This document shows positions 1-12,304 of a stretch of 64,000 nucleotides of DNA, one piece after another. The notes under the pieces are model-generated. The model saw only the letters and a list, made by a program, of their open reading frames with translations, made no database searches and had not been told where the DNA came from. Position numbers and translations under genes: made by a program. The stretch lies in contig NZ_JXSS01000093.1 of assembly GCF_000855665.1 (NCBI RefSeq), forward strand, positions 1-64,000. The letters run 5' to 3'. This DNA is from Lysobacter sp. A03 (GTDB taxonomy: Bacteria; Pseudomonadota; Gammaproteobacteria; Xanthomonadales; Xanthomonadaceae). How positions within the stretch are numbered: the stretch's first letter is position 1; every line of letters begins with the position of its first letter.

Positions 1-867
1 GTCCAGCAGGCTGCCCGCCTCGTCGATCTGGATCGAGGCGGCGGCGAGCATGCCGTCCACTTCGGTCAGGCGGGGTTCGTGGGTGGCCACGCGCTGCAGT
101 TCGTGCCTTACCTGCTGCAGCGCGCGCGAGACGGACGCATCATCGCTGCCGCCGAGTTGCTCGAAAGCACTCTCGCTGGCGGCGATCAAATCGCTGGCGT
201 GCGCCTGGCGGCGGTGGTCCAGCAGCAACTGGGCGATGGAATCGGCATCCAGTGTTTCCCGCTCAAGCTCAAGGTGCTGGTGCTCGAGCCATTCAATTCG
301 GTCGCTGACATCGCCTTGGGCGACCAGTTCGTCACGCTCGCGTAGCAGCGCACTCCATTGGACGGCGGCCTCGGCCACCTGCCTGCGCTCGGGCGCGGTT
401 GCGGCGTAGGCGTCGAGCAGGGCGAGCTGGCTGCCACGCGCCATCAGGGCCTGGTGCTCGTGCTGGCCGTGGATCTCGACCAGATGCGCGGTCAATTCGG
501 CCAGCTGGGCCATCGTGACCGGGCGACCGTTGATCCATGCGCGCGAGCCGCCGTCGGCGCGGATCACCCGTCGTACCAGGCAGTCGGAGCCTGTCGAAGC
601 GTCGTCCTCCTCGAGCTCATGCTCTTTCAGCCACGCGGTGGCGGCAGGGACGTCGTCCAGGCTGAATTCACCAGCGAGCTCGGCGCGCTCGGCTCCGTGA
701 CGCACGACGCCGCTGTCGGCGCGGATGCCCGAGAGCAGGCCAAGTGCGTCGACCAGCAACGACTTGCCGGCACCGGTTTCACCGGAGATGACCGTGAGGC
801 CGGGCCCGAAGACCAGTTCGGCCTGGCTGACGACGGCGAAATGCTTGAGTGAGAGATGGGTAAGCAT
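1..867 (-). CDS. recN: DNA repair protein RecN, N-terminal part (cut by window edge)
   Basis: SMC-like ATPase that acts at DNA double-strand breaks in recombinational repair. The visible part is about 289 residues. It starts MLTHLSLKHFAVV and has a Walker A motif GETGAGKS near residue 28, typical of the RecN head domain. The sequence then runs into the charged region leading to the coiled coil. The C-terminal half (signature and Walker B) lies beyond position 1. The ATG at 867 has no Shine-Dalgarno, but a TAGACT box lies 8 bases upstream on the same strand, so a nearly leaderless mRNA is possible. It is divergent from grpE. I did not see a clear LexA box. Identity is firm. Confidence 0.93.
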   Translation of the reverse strand, partial: MLTHLSLKHFAVVSQAELVFGPGLTVISGETGAGKSLLVDALGLLSGIRADSGVVRHGAERAELAGEFSLDDVPAATAWLKEHELEEDDASTGSDCLVRRVIRADGGSRAWINGRPVTMAQLAELTAHLVEIHGQHEHQALMARGSQLALLDAYAATAPERRQVAEAAVQWSALLRERDELVAQGDVSDRIEWLEHQHLELERETLDADSIAQLLLDHRRQAHASDLIAASESAFEQLGGSDDASVSRALQQVRHELQRVATHEPRLTEVDGMLAAASIQIDEAGSLLD

Positions 868-875
868 GTGGCGCG

Positions 876-881
876 AGTCTA
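876..881 (-). promoter_or_regulatory. Putative -10 box of recN
   Basis: TAGACT on the minus strand, separated by 8 bases from the recN ATG. The -35 region (around 899-904) is poor. If used, transcription would start within a few bases of the start codon. Similar TAGAAT/TAGACT boxes recur near other starts in this window. Confidence 0.35.
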
Positions 882-908
882 ATCGGGACGGCCGCCGTGC
901 GGAATTGT

Positions 909-934
909 CTTGAATTGATCGCCGGCGACCCCAT
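909..934 (+). promoter_or_regulatory. Sigma-32 heat-shock promoter of grpE
   Basis: CTTGAA (909-914), a 14-base spacer, and CCCCAT (929-934). This matches the enterobacterial sigma-32 consensus (CTTGAA, 13-15 bases, CCCCAT) in both hexamers and in spacing. It lies 53 bases upstream of the grpE ATG, so the grpE-dnaK-dnaJ region is expected to be heat-induced through RpoH. Confidence 0.85.
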
Positions 935-987
935 TGCTGTGGCAGTCAAGGACAACGCGTCCCCGCAACGTCAGGACCAGAGCAGAT

Positions 988-1518
988 ATGACCACCGAAC
1001 CCAATCAGGATCCGGCAGCACAGTCGGCCCCAGTCGAAAGCGACACCCCGCATCCAGACGGCCAGTTGGCCGCCCAGCTGGCCGCGGCAAATGAAGAGTT
1101 GTCCAACCTGCGCGAAAGCATGCTGCGCGAGCGCGCCGACATTGAGAACCAGCGCAAGCGCCTGACACGCGATGTGGAGATGGCGCGCAAGTTTGCCAAC
1201 GAGCGCCTGTTGTCCGCCCTGCTGCCGGTTATCGACAGCCTGGAAGCAGGATTGCAGGCGTCCGGCGACGACGCTGTGGCCTTGCGTCAGGGCGTGGAAC
1301 TGACCCTGAAGCAGTTGCTCAAGGTCACCGGCGACAACGGCCTGGTGGAGGTCAACCCCGCCGGCAAGCCGTTCAACCCGGAGCACCACGAGGCGATGAG
1401 CACCGTGGCCAGCGCCGAGCACCTGCCGGGCCACGTGGTACAGGTCTATCAGAAGGGCTGGCTCTTGAATGAACGTTTGTTGCGGCCGGCCCTGGTGGTT
1501 GTCAGCGGCGACGCTTGA
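988..1518 (+). CDS. grpE: Nucleotide exchange factor GrpE
   Basis: Co-chaperone that releases ADP from DnaK. It is 176 residues with an N-terminal charged stretch, a long helical region (about 35-90) and the GrpE beta domain, ending in the family signature GWLLNERLLRPALVVV; PFNPEHHEAMS is also diagnostic. I chose the ATG at 988. A longer frame would begin at a TTG at 934, inside the sigma-32 -10 box, and add 18 non-conserved residues. It is the first gene of the grpE-dnaK-dnaJ group. In Xanthomonas hrcA precedes grpE, but here nothing lies between recN and grpE. The stop codon overlaps a second sigma-32-like site. Confidence 0.95.
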   Translation: MTTEPNQDPAAQSAPVESDTPHPDGQLAAQLAAANEELSNLRESMLRERADIENQRKRLTRDVEMARKFANERLLSALLPVIDSLEAGLQASGDDAVALRQGVELTLKQLLKVTGDNGLVEVNPAGKPFNPEHHEAMSTVASAEHLPGHVVQVYQKGWLLNERLLRPALVVVSGDA

Positions 1519-1540
1519 ACGGGCGACCCCCGACCCCCAG
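1514..1540 (+). promoter_or_regulatory. Second sigma-32-like promoter, upstream of dnaK
   Basis: CTTGAA (1514-1519), 15 bases, CCCCAG (1535-1540). The -35 is perfect and the -10 is one base off consensus. The -35 overlaps the grpE stop codon and the site lies about 80 bases before the dnaK ATG. It could give dnaK extra heat-driven transcription over grpE. Confidence 0.55.
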
Positions 1541-1617
1541 ATAAGTGACATGAGCGGTAGGAACTGTGACCGCCCCCGTCTATCGGCATCAAATCTAATT
1601 TCAAAGGAATAAACAGC

Positions 1618-3543
1618 ATGGGCAAGATCATCGGTATCGACCTGGGCACCACCAACTCGTGTGTCGCGGTCATGGAAGGCGGAAAGTCGAAAGTCATCGA
1701 GAACGCGGAGGGCGATCGCACGACGCCGTCGATCGTCGCCTACACCAAGGACGGCGAGATTCTCGTCGGTGCCTCGGCCAAGCGCCAGGCCGTCACCAAC
1801 CCCAAAAACACCTTCTTCGCGGTGAAGCGCCTGATCGGCCGCAAGTTCACCGACGCCGAAGTGCAAAAGGATCTGGACCACGTCTCCTACAGCGTCATCG
1901 CCCACGAGAACGGCGATGCCTGGGTTGAGACCGGCGACAACAAGAAGATGGCGCCGCAGCAGATCTCCGCCGAGATCCTGTCGAAGATGAAGAAGACCGC
2001 CGAGGATTATCTGGGCGAGAAGGTCACCGAGGCGGTCATCACCGTGCCGGCGTACTTCAACGACAGCCAGCGTCAGGCGACCAAGGACGCCGGCAAGATC
2101 GCCGGCCTGGACGTCAAGCGCATCATCAACGAGCCGACCGCGGCAGCGTTGGCCTACGGCATGGACAAGAAGGGCGGCGACCGCAAGGTGGCCGTGTATG
2201 ACCTGGGCGGCGGTACCTTCGACGTCTCGATCATCGAGATCGCGTCGGTTGACGGCGAGATGCAGGTCGAGGTGCTGGCCACCAACGGCGACACCTTCCT
2301 GGGTGGCGAGGACTTCGACAACCGCGTCATCGCCTATCTGGTCGAGGAGTTCAACAAGGACCAGGGCATCGATCTGCGCAAGGATCCGCTGGCCCTGCAG
2401 CGCCTCAAGGATTCCGCCGAGCGGGCCAAGATCGAGCTGTCCACCGCACAGCAGACCGAGGTCAACCTGCCGTACGTGACCGCCGACGCATCGGGTCCCA
2501 AGCACCTCAACATCAAGCTGACCCGCGCCAAGCTGGAGTCGCTGGTGGAGGACCTGGTCAAGAAGTCGATCGAGCCGTGCCGTACCGCGCTCAATGACGC
2601 CGGCGTGCGCGCCAGCGAGATTGACGAGGTGATCCTGGTTGGTGGCCAGACCCGCATGCCGAAGGTGCAGCAGGCGGTTACCGAGTTCTTCGGCAAGGAG
2701 CCGCGCAAGGACGTCAACCCCGATGAGGCCGTGGCGGTAGGTGCCGCGATCCAGGGCGGCGTGCTGGCCGGCGACGTGAAGGACGTGCTGCTGCTGGACG
2801 TCACCCCGCTGAGCCTGGGTATCGAGACGCTGGGTGGCGTGTTCACCAAGATCATCGAGAAGAACACCACGGTGCCGACCAAGGCCTCGCAGACCTTCTC
2901 GACCGCCGAGGACAACCAGTCCGCGGTAACCGTGCATGTGCTGCAGGGTGAGCGCGAGCAGGCCCGCTACAACAAGTCGCTGGCCCGCTTCGACCTGTCG
3001 GGCATCGAGCCCGCACCGCGCGGCCTGCCGCAGGTGGAGGTGTCGTTTGACATCGACGCCAACGGCATTGTCCACGTAACCGCCAAGGACAAGAAGACGG
3101 GCAAGGAACAGAAGGTCGAGATCAAGGCCGGTTCGGGCCTGTCCGAGGAAGAGATCCAGAAGATGGTCCAGGACGCCGAGGCCAATCGCGAGGAGGACCA
3201 GAAGTTCCAGGAGCTCGTGCAGGCCCGCAACCAGGCCGACGGTCTGGTCCACTCCGCGCGTACCGCGATCAAGGAGAACGGCGACAAGCTGCCGGGCGAA
3301 CTGATCGGCGCCACTGAAGCGGCGATTGCCGAGGTCGAGACCGCGATGAAGGGTGATGACAAGGCCCAGATCGAGGCCAAGAGCAAGGCGCTGGAAGAAT
3401 CCGCACAGGCGCTGTTTGCCGCGGTCCAGTCGCAGCAGGCCGGCGCCGATGCGGCCGGTGGCGATGCCAGTGCCGACACGGCGGCCGACGATGTGGTCGA
3501 CGCCGAGTTCACCGAAGTGAAGGACGACGACAAGAAGCAGTAA
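1618..3543 (+). CDS. dnaK: Molecular chaperone DnaK (Hsp70)
   Basis: ATP-driven chaperone that binds exposed hydrophobic peptides with DnaJ and GrpE. It is 641 residues, the normal length. The actin-like ATPase domain carries the phosphate motif DLGTTNS (8-14) and DLGGGTFD (195-202). The substrate-binding domain and helical lid follow. The tail is acidic and lysine-rich, ending DDDKKQ after an Ala/Gly/Asp-rich linker. The start is set by AAAGGAAT upstream of the ATG and the conserved [11 protein letters not shown] hairpin after the stop may reduce transcription into dnaJ. Identity is certain. Confidence 0.98.
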   Translation: MGKIIGIDLGTTNSCVAVMEGGKSKVIENAEGDRTTPSIVAYTKDGEILVGASAKRQAVTNPKNTFFAVKRLIGRKFTDAEVQKDLDHVSYSVIAHENGDAWVETGDNKKMAPQQISAEILSKMKKTAEDYLGEKVTEAVITVPAYFNDSQRQATKDAGKIAGLDVKRIINEPTAAALAYGMDKKGGDRKVAVYDLGGGTFDVSIIEIASVDGEMQVEVLATNGDTFLGGEDFDNRVIAYLVEEFNKDQGIDLRKDPLALQRLKDSAERAKIELSTAQQTEVNLPYVTADASGPKHLNIKLTRAKLESLVEDLVKKSIEPCRTALNDAGVRASEIDEVILVGGQTRMPKVQQAVTEFFGKEPRKDVNPDEAVAVGAAIQGGVLAGDVKDVLLLDVTPLSLGIETLGGVFTKIIEKNTTVPTKASQTFSTAEDNQSAVTVHVLQGEREQARYNKSLARFDLSGIEPAPRGLPQVEVSFDIDANGIVHVTAKDKKTGKEQKVEIKAGSGLSEEEIQKMVQDAEANREEDQKFQELVQARNQADGLVHSARTAIKENGDKLPGELIGATEAAIAEVETAMKGDDKAQIEAKSKALEESAQALFAAVQSQQAGADAAGGDASADTAADDVVDAEFTEVKDDDKKQ

Positions 3544-3579
3544 GCGATCCGCTCCCGCAGATGAGCGCGGGGTAGGGCG

Positions 3580-3622
3580 CGAGGGTTCGGGATCGATCCG
3601 TGGTCCCGGACCCTCGTTGTTT
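3580..3622 (+). terminator. Hairpin terminator or attenuator between dnaK and dnaJ
   Basis: Arms CGAGGGTTCGGGA (3580-3592) and TCCCGGACCCTCG (3604-3616) form a 13-bp stem with one G-T wobble and an 11-base loop, followed by TTGTTT. It has the form of an intrinsic terminator, though the U-tract is interrupted. It would set a higher dnaK than dnaJ level, as expected for these partners. Confidence 0.65.
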
Positions 3623-3697
3623 GAGCGGCTCGTTCCAACAAACTTTTGAACCAGACCGCCCGGACACCGTTCCGACGGACAGGGGAAGTGGCAGCAC

Positions 3698-4825
3698 ATG
3701 AGCAAACGCGACTATTACGAAGTCCTGGGTGTGTCCCGGACCGCAAGCAGCGACGAGCTGAAGAAGGCCTATCGGCGCTGCGCGATGAAATACCACCCGG
3801 ACCGCAACCCGGACGACGCGACCGCCGAGGCCAGCTTCAAGGAGTGCAAGGAAGCCTACGAAGTGCTTTCCGATGACTCCCGCCGGCGCATGTACGACCA
3901 GCATGGCCACGCGGCGTTCGAGCACGGCATGGGCGGCGGTGGCGGCGGGTACTCCGACGACATGGGCGACATCTTCGGCGACATCTTCGGCAACATCTTT
4001 GGAGGTGGCGGCGGCGGACGCGGTCCGCGGCGCGGCGCCGACGTCGGCTACGTGATGGAGCTGTCGCTGGAAGACGCGGTCGCCGGTATCGAAAAGCGCA
4101 TCGAAATCCCGACCCTGGACGCCTGCGACCGTTGCAAGGGCAGCGGTTCGGCCGACGGGAAGCTGCATACCTGCAATACCTGCCAGGGGCGGGGCCAGGT
4201 GCGCATCCAGCGCGGCATCTTCTCGATGCAGCAGGCTTGCCCGCATTGCGGCGGGCGCGGCCAGTCCATCGAGAACCCGTGTGGCGACTGCCATGGCCAG
4301 GGACGCATCGAGGGCAGCAAGAGCCTGCAGGTGAAGATTCCGGCAGGCGTGGACAACGGTGACCGCATCAGACTTTCCGGTGAAGGCGAAGCGGGGCCTG
4401 CCGGGTCGCCGCCTGGTGACTTGTATGTCGAGGTCCGCGTGCGCGAGCACGAGTTCTTCCAGCGCGACGGCGATGACCTGCACTGCGACGTGCCGATCCG
4501 CTTGGGCCAGGCAGCGCTGGGTGCTTCCATCCGCGTGCCCACGCTGGGCGGCGATGTGGAACTGAAGGTTCCCGCCGAAACCCAGACCGGCAAGGTCTTC
4601 CGCCTGCGCGACAAGGGCGTGCAGTCGGTCCGCAGCCGTCGCCCCGGTGACCTGTATTGCCGGGTGGTCATTGAAACTCCGGTCAATCTCACCAGCGAGC
4701 AACGCGAATTGCTGCAGAAGCTGGAAACCAGTTTCACCGGCGAGCATGCAAGCCGGCATTCGCCGCGCTCCTCGACGTTCATGGACGGCGTCAAGGGCTT
4801 CTGGGATCGGATGACGTCGTCCTGA
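3698..4825 (+). CDS. dnaJ: Chaperone DnaJ (Hsp40)
   Basis: Stimulates DnaK ATPase and delivers substrates. It is 375 residues with every type-I Hsp40 part present. The J domain (1-70) has HPD at 33-35. A Gly/Phe-rich region follows (about 76-110). The zinc-binding domain (143-202) has four CxxCxGxG repeats: [24 protein letters not shown] and CGDCHGQG. The C-terminal substrate-binding domains complete it. A good ribosome binding site (AGGGGAAG) precedes the ATG. It lies 154 bases after dnaK, with a hairpin between them. Confidence 0.98.
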   Translation: MSKRDYYEVLGVSRTASSDELKKAYRRCAMKYHPDRNPDDATAEASFKECKEAYEVLSDDSRRRMYDQHGHAAFEHGMGGGGGGYSDDMGDIFGDIFGNIFGGGGGGRGPRRGADVGYVMELSLEDAVAGIEKRIEIPTLDACDRCKGSGSADGKLHTCNTCQGRGQVRIQRGIFSMQQACPHCGGRGQSIENPCGDCHGQGRIEGSKSLQVKIPAGVDNGDRIRLSGEGEAGPAGSPPGDLYVEVRVREHEFFQRDGDDLHCDVPIRLGQAALGASIRVPTLGGDVELKVPAETQTGKVFRLRDKGVQSVRSRRPGDLYCRVVIETPVNLTSEQRELLQKLETSFTGEHASRHSPRSSTFMDGVKGFWDRMTSS

Positions 4826-4837
4826 CGTAATACAAGC

Positions 4838-4859
4838 GCTGCGATGCGGACGTCGCAGC
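4838..4859 (+). terminator. Weak hairpin after dnaJ
   Basis: GCTGCGA (4838-4844) pairs with TCGCAGC (4853-4859) across an 8-base loop, followed by CTCATTGT. The stem is 7 bp and the T-run is poor. It may be the end of the grpE-dnaK-dnaJ transcript. Confidence 0.35.
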
Positions 4860-4916
4860 CTCATTGTCCATCTGCCATGGAAGAATGGCGATTGCAGATC
4901 GCAGGAGGCCGTGACG

Positions 4917-6335
4917 ATGATGGATGGCGGGCGTGTCGGAAGTGCACCCAGGTCGGGCTTCGCGGCCTCTTGGTTGCTGGTTGTGGCTATTTGCGTGGCA
5001 CTGGTTGCGTGCTCCAGCGACAAGCCGCCGGCCACGCCGGCGGTCGATCGGGGTGGTCCGGAGACGTTTTCCCTGATTGAGCCGTGGGCGCTGCCGGTCG
5101 CCGGCGAGGCAGCCCATCCCGACCTGATTGTCACACCCCAGGGCGATTTGTTGCTCAGCTGGGTGCAACCGGCGGCGGATGATCATCGCCAGTTGCGGAT
5201 TGCCCGCCTGCTGTCGCCCCTACCGGGCGCGCCGGGTGCCTGGTCGGATCCGGTCACCGCTGGTTCGGGCGCAAACTGGTTCCTCAATTGGGCTGACACG
5301 CCCCACGTTTACGCGTTGCCGGACGGTTCGATCTGGGCGCATTGGCTCCGCCAGACCGGCCAGGGTCACACGGACTACGGAATCGACCTGGTGCGGTCCG
5401 GGGATGACGGCCGGACGTGGTCGCCGCCAACGCTGGTGAGTCTTCGCGACGTTCCGGGTGACAACGGATTCGTGACGTTCTGGCCCCAGGCATCCGATGA
5501 ACTGGGAATTGCCTGGCTCGACAGCCGGCAGAAAGCGCATGAGGCCACGTCCGCCGGCGCCGACCCGTCGCTGCCCCCGAGGGATCAGCACTCGCGCAGC
5601 AACCCGGAGCAGGATGCTCACGGCGACAACGGTCACGATCACGACGGAGACGCGGCAATGATGCTGCGCGTCGCCATCTATGGCGCCCCCGCCGCGAACG
5701 CGCCCGCGTCGAAAATCAAAGAATGGCCGCTGGACGACTCGACCTGCGACTGCTGCACCACCGCCTCGGCTATGACTTCGCGCGGCCCTGTCGTGGTCTA
5801 CCGCGGCCGCAGCGCCGGTGAGATCCGCGACATCCGCCTGGCACGTCTGGACGGCGAGACCTGGACCGCGCCGCGCGACGTACATGTCGATGGCTGGCGC
5901 ATGACGGGCTGCCCCGTCAACGGCCCGGTGGTTGTCGCCGAGGGCAATACGGTGTGGGTCGCCTGGTACACCGAGGCTGATGGCCAGTCCGAGCTGCGGA
6001 TAGCGCGTTCCGACGATGCGGGCGACAGTTTCGGTCCTCCGCTTGCGGCCGCAAAAGGGCCGCAGGTCCTGGGACGGCTGGGGCTCGCGCTGGCGCAAGG
6101 ACATGTGCTCCTGTCCTGGCTGCAGGAGGGCGAAGATCGCAACGGCCAGCAATTGATGCTGACGCGCATTGATCGGGAGCTCAAAGAGGTGCACAGCATT
6201 GCGGTGGCGTCACTTGCCGCGCGCGGCCGTGCCAGTGGAATCCCCAGGATGACAGTGCTCAACGGGGCCGCCTGGCTTGTCTGGGGTGAAGTGGTGGACG
6301 GAACACCCACCCTTAAAGGTGCTGTTGTCCAGTGA
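4917..6335 (+). CDS. Predicted sialidase-like beta-propeller lipoprotein with CDCC motif
   Basis: Not assigned to a characterised enzyme. The sequence shows a lipoprotein signal (ALVAC, acylated Cys32) and a roughly 440-residue body rich in short beta repeats. There are two clear BNR/Asp-box motifs, SGDDGRTWS (161-169) and SDDAGDSFG (365-373), so a six-bladed sialidase-type fold is likely. Between them lie a His/Asp-rich insert HGDNGHDHDGD (235-245) and a cysteine cluster CDCC (277-280), which together suggest metal binding. The ATG at 4917 is preferred because AGGAGG (4903-4908) is 8 bases upstream; the GTG at 4911 is too close. It stands alone between dnaJ and dapB. Sialidase activity itself is doubtful. 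Confidence 0.7.
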   Translation: MMDGGRVGSAPRSGFAASWLLVVAICVALVACSSDKPPATPAVDRGGPETFSLIEPWALPVAGEAAHPDLIVTPQGDLLLSWVQPAADDHRQLRIARLLSPLPGAPGAWSDPVTAGSGANWFLNWADTPHVYALPDGSIWAHWLRQTGQGHTDYGIDLVRSGDDGRTWSPPTLVSLRDVPGDNGFVTFWPQASDELGIAWLDSRQKAHEATSAGADPSLPPRDQHSRSNPEQDAHGDNGHDHDGDAAMMLRVAIYGAPAANAPASKIKEWPLDDSTCDCCTTASAMTSRGPVVVYRGRSAGEIRDIRLARLDGETWTAPRDVHVDGWRMTGCPVNGPVVVAEGNTVWVAWYTEADGQSELRIARSDDAGDSFGPPLAAAKGPQVLGRLGLALAQGHVLLSWLQEGEDRNGQQLMLTRIDRELKEVHSIAVASLAARGRASGIPRMTVLNGAAWLVWGEVVDGTPTLKGAVVQ

Positions 6336-6390
6336 TCAAACGCGGTCCGGAAGCTTCGGCGGGGGCGGTTCCCCCGACATTCGACCCTGC

Positions 6391-6418
6391 TTGCCGGGTC
6401 GGCCGCGCAACCTATAGC
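6391..6418 (+). promoter_or_regulatory. Promoter of dapB (possibly leaderless)
   Basis: TTGCCG (6391-6396), a 16-base spacer and TATAGC (6413-6418). The dapB ATG begins only 8 bases after the -10 box, and no Shine-Dalgarno is present between them. The mRNA may therefore start at or next to the A of the ATG. Confidence 0.45.
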
Positions 6419-6426
6419 CTGCTGGC

Positions 6427-7149
6427 ATGAAGGAATATCCGGATATCACCCGTGTCCTGGTCCACGGCGCCTCAGGCCGGATGGGCCAGGCCTTGATCCG
6501 ACTGCTGACGGGGCGAGAGGATTTGCGCGCGGTCGCAGCGGTGTCGCGCAGCAAGCCGTCGCAACGGGTGATTGATGGATTGCCGTACTTTTCCGTGACG
6601 GAACTGCATGGCGTCCCGGCGTTCGATGTCGCCATCGACTTCAGCCTGCCGGACGGACTGGAGTCGATCCTGGCCTTGTGCGTGGAGCGCGGCGTGCCAC
6701 TGGTCTCCGGCACCACGGGTCTGAGCGACTCCCAGGAGGCTGCACTGGATGCGGCGGCAAAGCGGGTTCCAGTGCTGCTGGCAGCCAATTTCAGTCTGGG
6801 TGTCGCCGTGCTCGGCGATCTGGTCGAACGCGCGGCCAGGCTGCTGCAGGACTGGGATTGCGACATCGTCGAGTCCCACCACAAGCACAAGCTGGACGCA
6901 CCGTCGGGCACTGCTCTTGCGCTGGGTGCCCGCGCGGAGCAAGGCGGCGCGCAGCCGCGTTACGCATCCCTGCGTGCCGGGGATATCGTCGGTGAACACA
7001 CGGTCCAGTTCACCGGGCCGGGTGAGCGGGTCGAGCTTGTCCACCGCGCGACCAGTCGCGATGTGTTTGCACGCGGTGCGCTGCACGCCGCGGCCTGGCT
7101 GGCGGGGCAGGCGCCGGGGCGTTACCAATTGCGCGACATGCTGCTGTAG
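6427..7149 (+). CDS. dapB: 4-hydroxy-tetrahydrodipicolinate reductase DapB
   Basis: NAD(P)H-dependent reductase of the diaminopimelate/lysine pathway, needed for peptidoglycan. It is 240 residues, shorter than the roughly 270 of E. coli, and I believe close to Xanthomonas DapB. The Rossmann nucleotide loop GASGRMG is at 14-20. The catalytic motif SHHKHKLDAPSGTA (150-163) contains the conserved His151/His152 and Lys155. A later VHRATSRDVFA matches the C-terminal substrate region. The start follows a -10 box by only 8 bases. Confidence 0.95.
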   Translation: MKEYPDITRVLVHGASGRMGQALIRLLTGREDLRAVAAVSRSKPSQRVIDGLPYFSVTELHGVPAFDVAIDFSLPDGLESILALCVERGVPLVSGTTGLSDSQEAALDAAAKRVPVLLAANFSLGVAVLGDLVERAARLLQDWDCDIVESHHKHKLDAPSGTALALGARAEQGGAQPRYASLRAGDIVGEHTVQFTGPGERVELVHRATSRDVFARGALHAAAWLAGQAPGRYQLRDMLL

Positions 7150-7205
7150 CAGCGCCGGTCTCCGCCGCCGGGGACGCTTTCCGGCGGGGCCGGCACGCGC
7201 GACAC

Positions 7206-7234
7206 TGGCGCTCGCAGCGCTTCATCGCTAGAAT
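7206..7234 (+). promoter_or_regulatory. Possible promoter of carAB
   Basis: TAGAAT (7229-7234) preceded by a poor -35 (TGGCGC, 7206-7211) at 17 bases. It lies in the 213-base gap between dapB and carA and would give a leader of about 120 bases. I see no obvious attenuator in that leader. Confidence 0.3.
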
Positions 7235-7362
7235 TCCCGTTCGCCTGAACCCCATTTGTCGGACCGGAACCCCCACCGCGTCCGCGCTTTGCTGCAGCCG
7301 GTATTTGGCCAGTGTTGCGCTCGATGGACTCAGCATCCCCTGGCAGACAAGGCGATTTTTCC

Positions 7363-8490
7363 GTGACCCAACCCGCAATCCTCGCGCTCGAAGACGGCAC
7401 CATCTTCGAAGGCGTTTCCGTAGGCGCATCCGGCCTGTCGGTCGGTGAGGTGGTTTTCAACACCGCCATGACCGGCTATCAGGAGGTCCTTACCGACCCC
7501 TCGTACGCACGCCAGCTGGTGACCTTGACCTACCCACACATCGGCAACACCGGCATCAATGACCAGGACAACGAGTCCGCGCAGGTCTGGGCGTCCGGCC
7601 TGATCGTGCGCAACGTTCCGCGCCGCCCCAGCAGCTGGCGCAGCCAGATCGCGCTGCCGCAGTGGCTGGTGAGCCAGGGCGTGGTCGCGATCGCCGATGT
7701 GGATACCCGCAAGCTCACCCGCATCCTCAGCAGCCACGGCTCGCAGAGTGGCGCACTGATGGCCGGCGATGACATCGACGCGGCCCGGGCCGTCGAGGCG
7801 GCGCGCAAGTTTCCCGGCCTGCAGGGCATGGACCTTGCCAGGGAAGTCAGCACGCGCGAACGCTACGAATGGAACGAGGGCCAGCTCGACCTGGACAGCA
7901 ATGAATTCGCCCAGGGCGAAGGGCGTTTCCACGTGGTCGCCTACGACTTCGGGATCAAGCGCAATATCCTGCGCATGCTGGCCCAGCGGGGCTGCCGGGT
8001 CACGGTTGTGCCGGCGCAGACGCCTGCCGCCGATGTGCTCGCGCTGCGGCCCGACGGCGTGTTCCTGTCCAATGGTCCTGGCGACCCGGAACCGTGTGAT
8101 TACGCGATCGCCGCGATCCGCGAGTTGATCGCCCAGCGCATCCCCATGTTCGGCATCTGTCTGGGTCATCAGTTGCTCGGCCTGGCCAGTGGCGCCAGAA
8201 CGATGAAGATGAAGTCCGGCCACCACGGCGCCAACCATCCGGTGCAGGCGCTCGACGGCGGCGGCCGGGTGATGATCACCAGCCAGAACCACGGCTTCGC
8301 TATCGATGAGGCCACGTTGCCTGCGAGCCTGCGTGCCACCCACCGCTCGCTGTTTGACGGCTCCAACCAGGGTATCGAGATTCCCGGCGCCCCGGTGTTC
8401 GGCTTCCAGGGCCACCCCGAGGCAAGCCCGGGTCCGCAGGACGTTTCTCCCTTGTTTGACCGATTTGTTGCGCTGATGGAGGCCAACTGA
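7363..8490 (+). CDS. carA: Carbamoyl-phosphate synthase small subunit CarA
   Basis: Glutaminase subunit that supplies ammonia to CarB for carbamoyl phosphate, the precursor of arginine and pyrimidines. It is 375 residues from the GTG at 7363, where the conserved N-terminus [12 protein letters not shown] begins. An ATG at 7324 would add an unconserved leader. The N-terminal CPSase domain is followed by a class I glutamine amidotransferase domain with nucleophile Cys266 in FGICLGHQ and the His/Glu pair in [12 protein letters not shown]. carB begins one base after the carA stop, so the two are co-translated. Confidence 0.96.
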   Translation: MTQPAILALEDGTIFEGVSVGASGLSVGEVVFNTAMTGYQEVLTDPSYARQLVTLTYPHIGNTGINDQDNESAQVWASGLIVRNVPRRPSSWRSQIALPQWLVSQGVVAIADVDTRKLTRILSSHGSQSGALMAGDDIDAARAVEAARKFPGLQGMDLAREVSTRERYEWNEGQLDLDSNEFAQGEGRFHVVAYDFGIKRNILRMLAQRGCRVTVVPAQTPAADVLALRPDGVFLSNGPGDPEPCDYAIAAIRELIAQRIPMFGICLGHQLLGLASGARTMKMKSGHHGANHPVQALDGGGRVMITSQNHGFAIDEATLPASLRATHRSLFDGSNQGIEIPGAPVFGFQGHPEASPGPQDVSPLFDRFVALMEAN

Positions 8491-8491
8491 C

Positions 8492-11743
<3,252 letters not shown>

Positions 11744-11825
11744 CTTTGCCGCGACGGTCCCGTGCACAATCGGGACGTCGCCAGAAAAACCAGTGCCGGC
11801 CACGCGCCGGCCAGAGGACCATTCC

Positions 11826-12302
11826 ATGCAAGCTCCCCTTACCGCCAAGGGTGCGCAGCGTCTGCGCACCGAACTTGAGCAGTTGAAATCCGTCAAGCGG
11901 CCAGCGGTCATCGCCGCCATTGCCGATGCCCGCGAACACGGCGATCTCAAGGAGAACGCCGAGTACCACGCGGCGCGCGAACAGCAGAGTTTCATCGAAG
12001 GCCGCATCAAGCAGCTCGAAAGCGAACTGTCGAACTCGCAGATCATCGATATTGCCGCGCTCAACGTGGGCGACAAGATCGTGTTCGGTGCAACCGTCGA
12101 CCTGGTCGATACCGAGAGCGACGAGGAGCGGACGTACCAGATCGTTGGTGATCTGGAGGCCGACATCAAGCTGGGCCTGATCGCGATTTCCTCGCCGGTG
12201 GCGCGCGCGCTGATCGGCCGCCACGAGGGCGACAGCATCATCATCGACGCGCCCGGCGGTACCCGCGAATACGACATCGTCGCCGTCCGCTACGTCGTCT
12301 GA
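11826..12302 (+). CDS. greA: Transcription elongation factor GreA
   Basis: Binds the RNA polymerase secondary channel and triggers cleavage of backtracked RNA. It is 158 residues, the standard size. The N-terminal coiled coil holds the signature [20 protein letters not shown] with the acidic tip. The C-terminal FKBP-like domain ends in [14 protein letters not shown]. The ATG at 11826 has AGAGGA 8 bases upstream; an upstream in-frame start would add 11 unconserved residues. It is followed two bases later by rpfE, so greA-rpfE-recJ form a tight operon. Confidence 0.96.
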   Translation: MQAPLTAKGAQRLRTELEQLKSVKRPAVIAAIADAREHGDLKENAEYHAAREQQSFIEGRIKQLESELSNSQIIDIAALNVGDKIVFGATVDLVDTESDEERTYQIVGDLEADIKLGLIAISSPVARALIGRHEGDSIIIDAPGGTREYDIVAVRYVV

Positions 12303-12304
12303 GG

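Noticed and set aside
946-3705. A 919-codon open frame antisense to grpE-dnaK
   Set aside because: It is a by-product of high-GC third positions in dnaK; its translation has no domain sense, while the sense strand encodes clear GrpE and DnaK.
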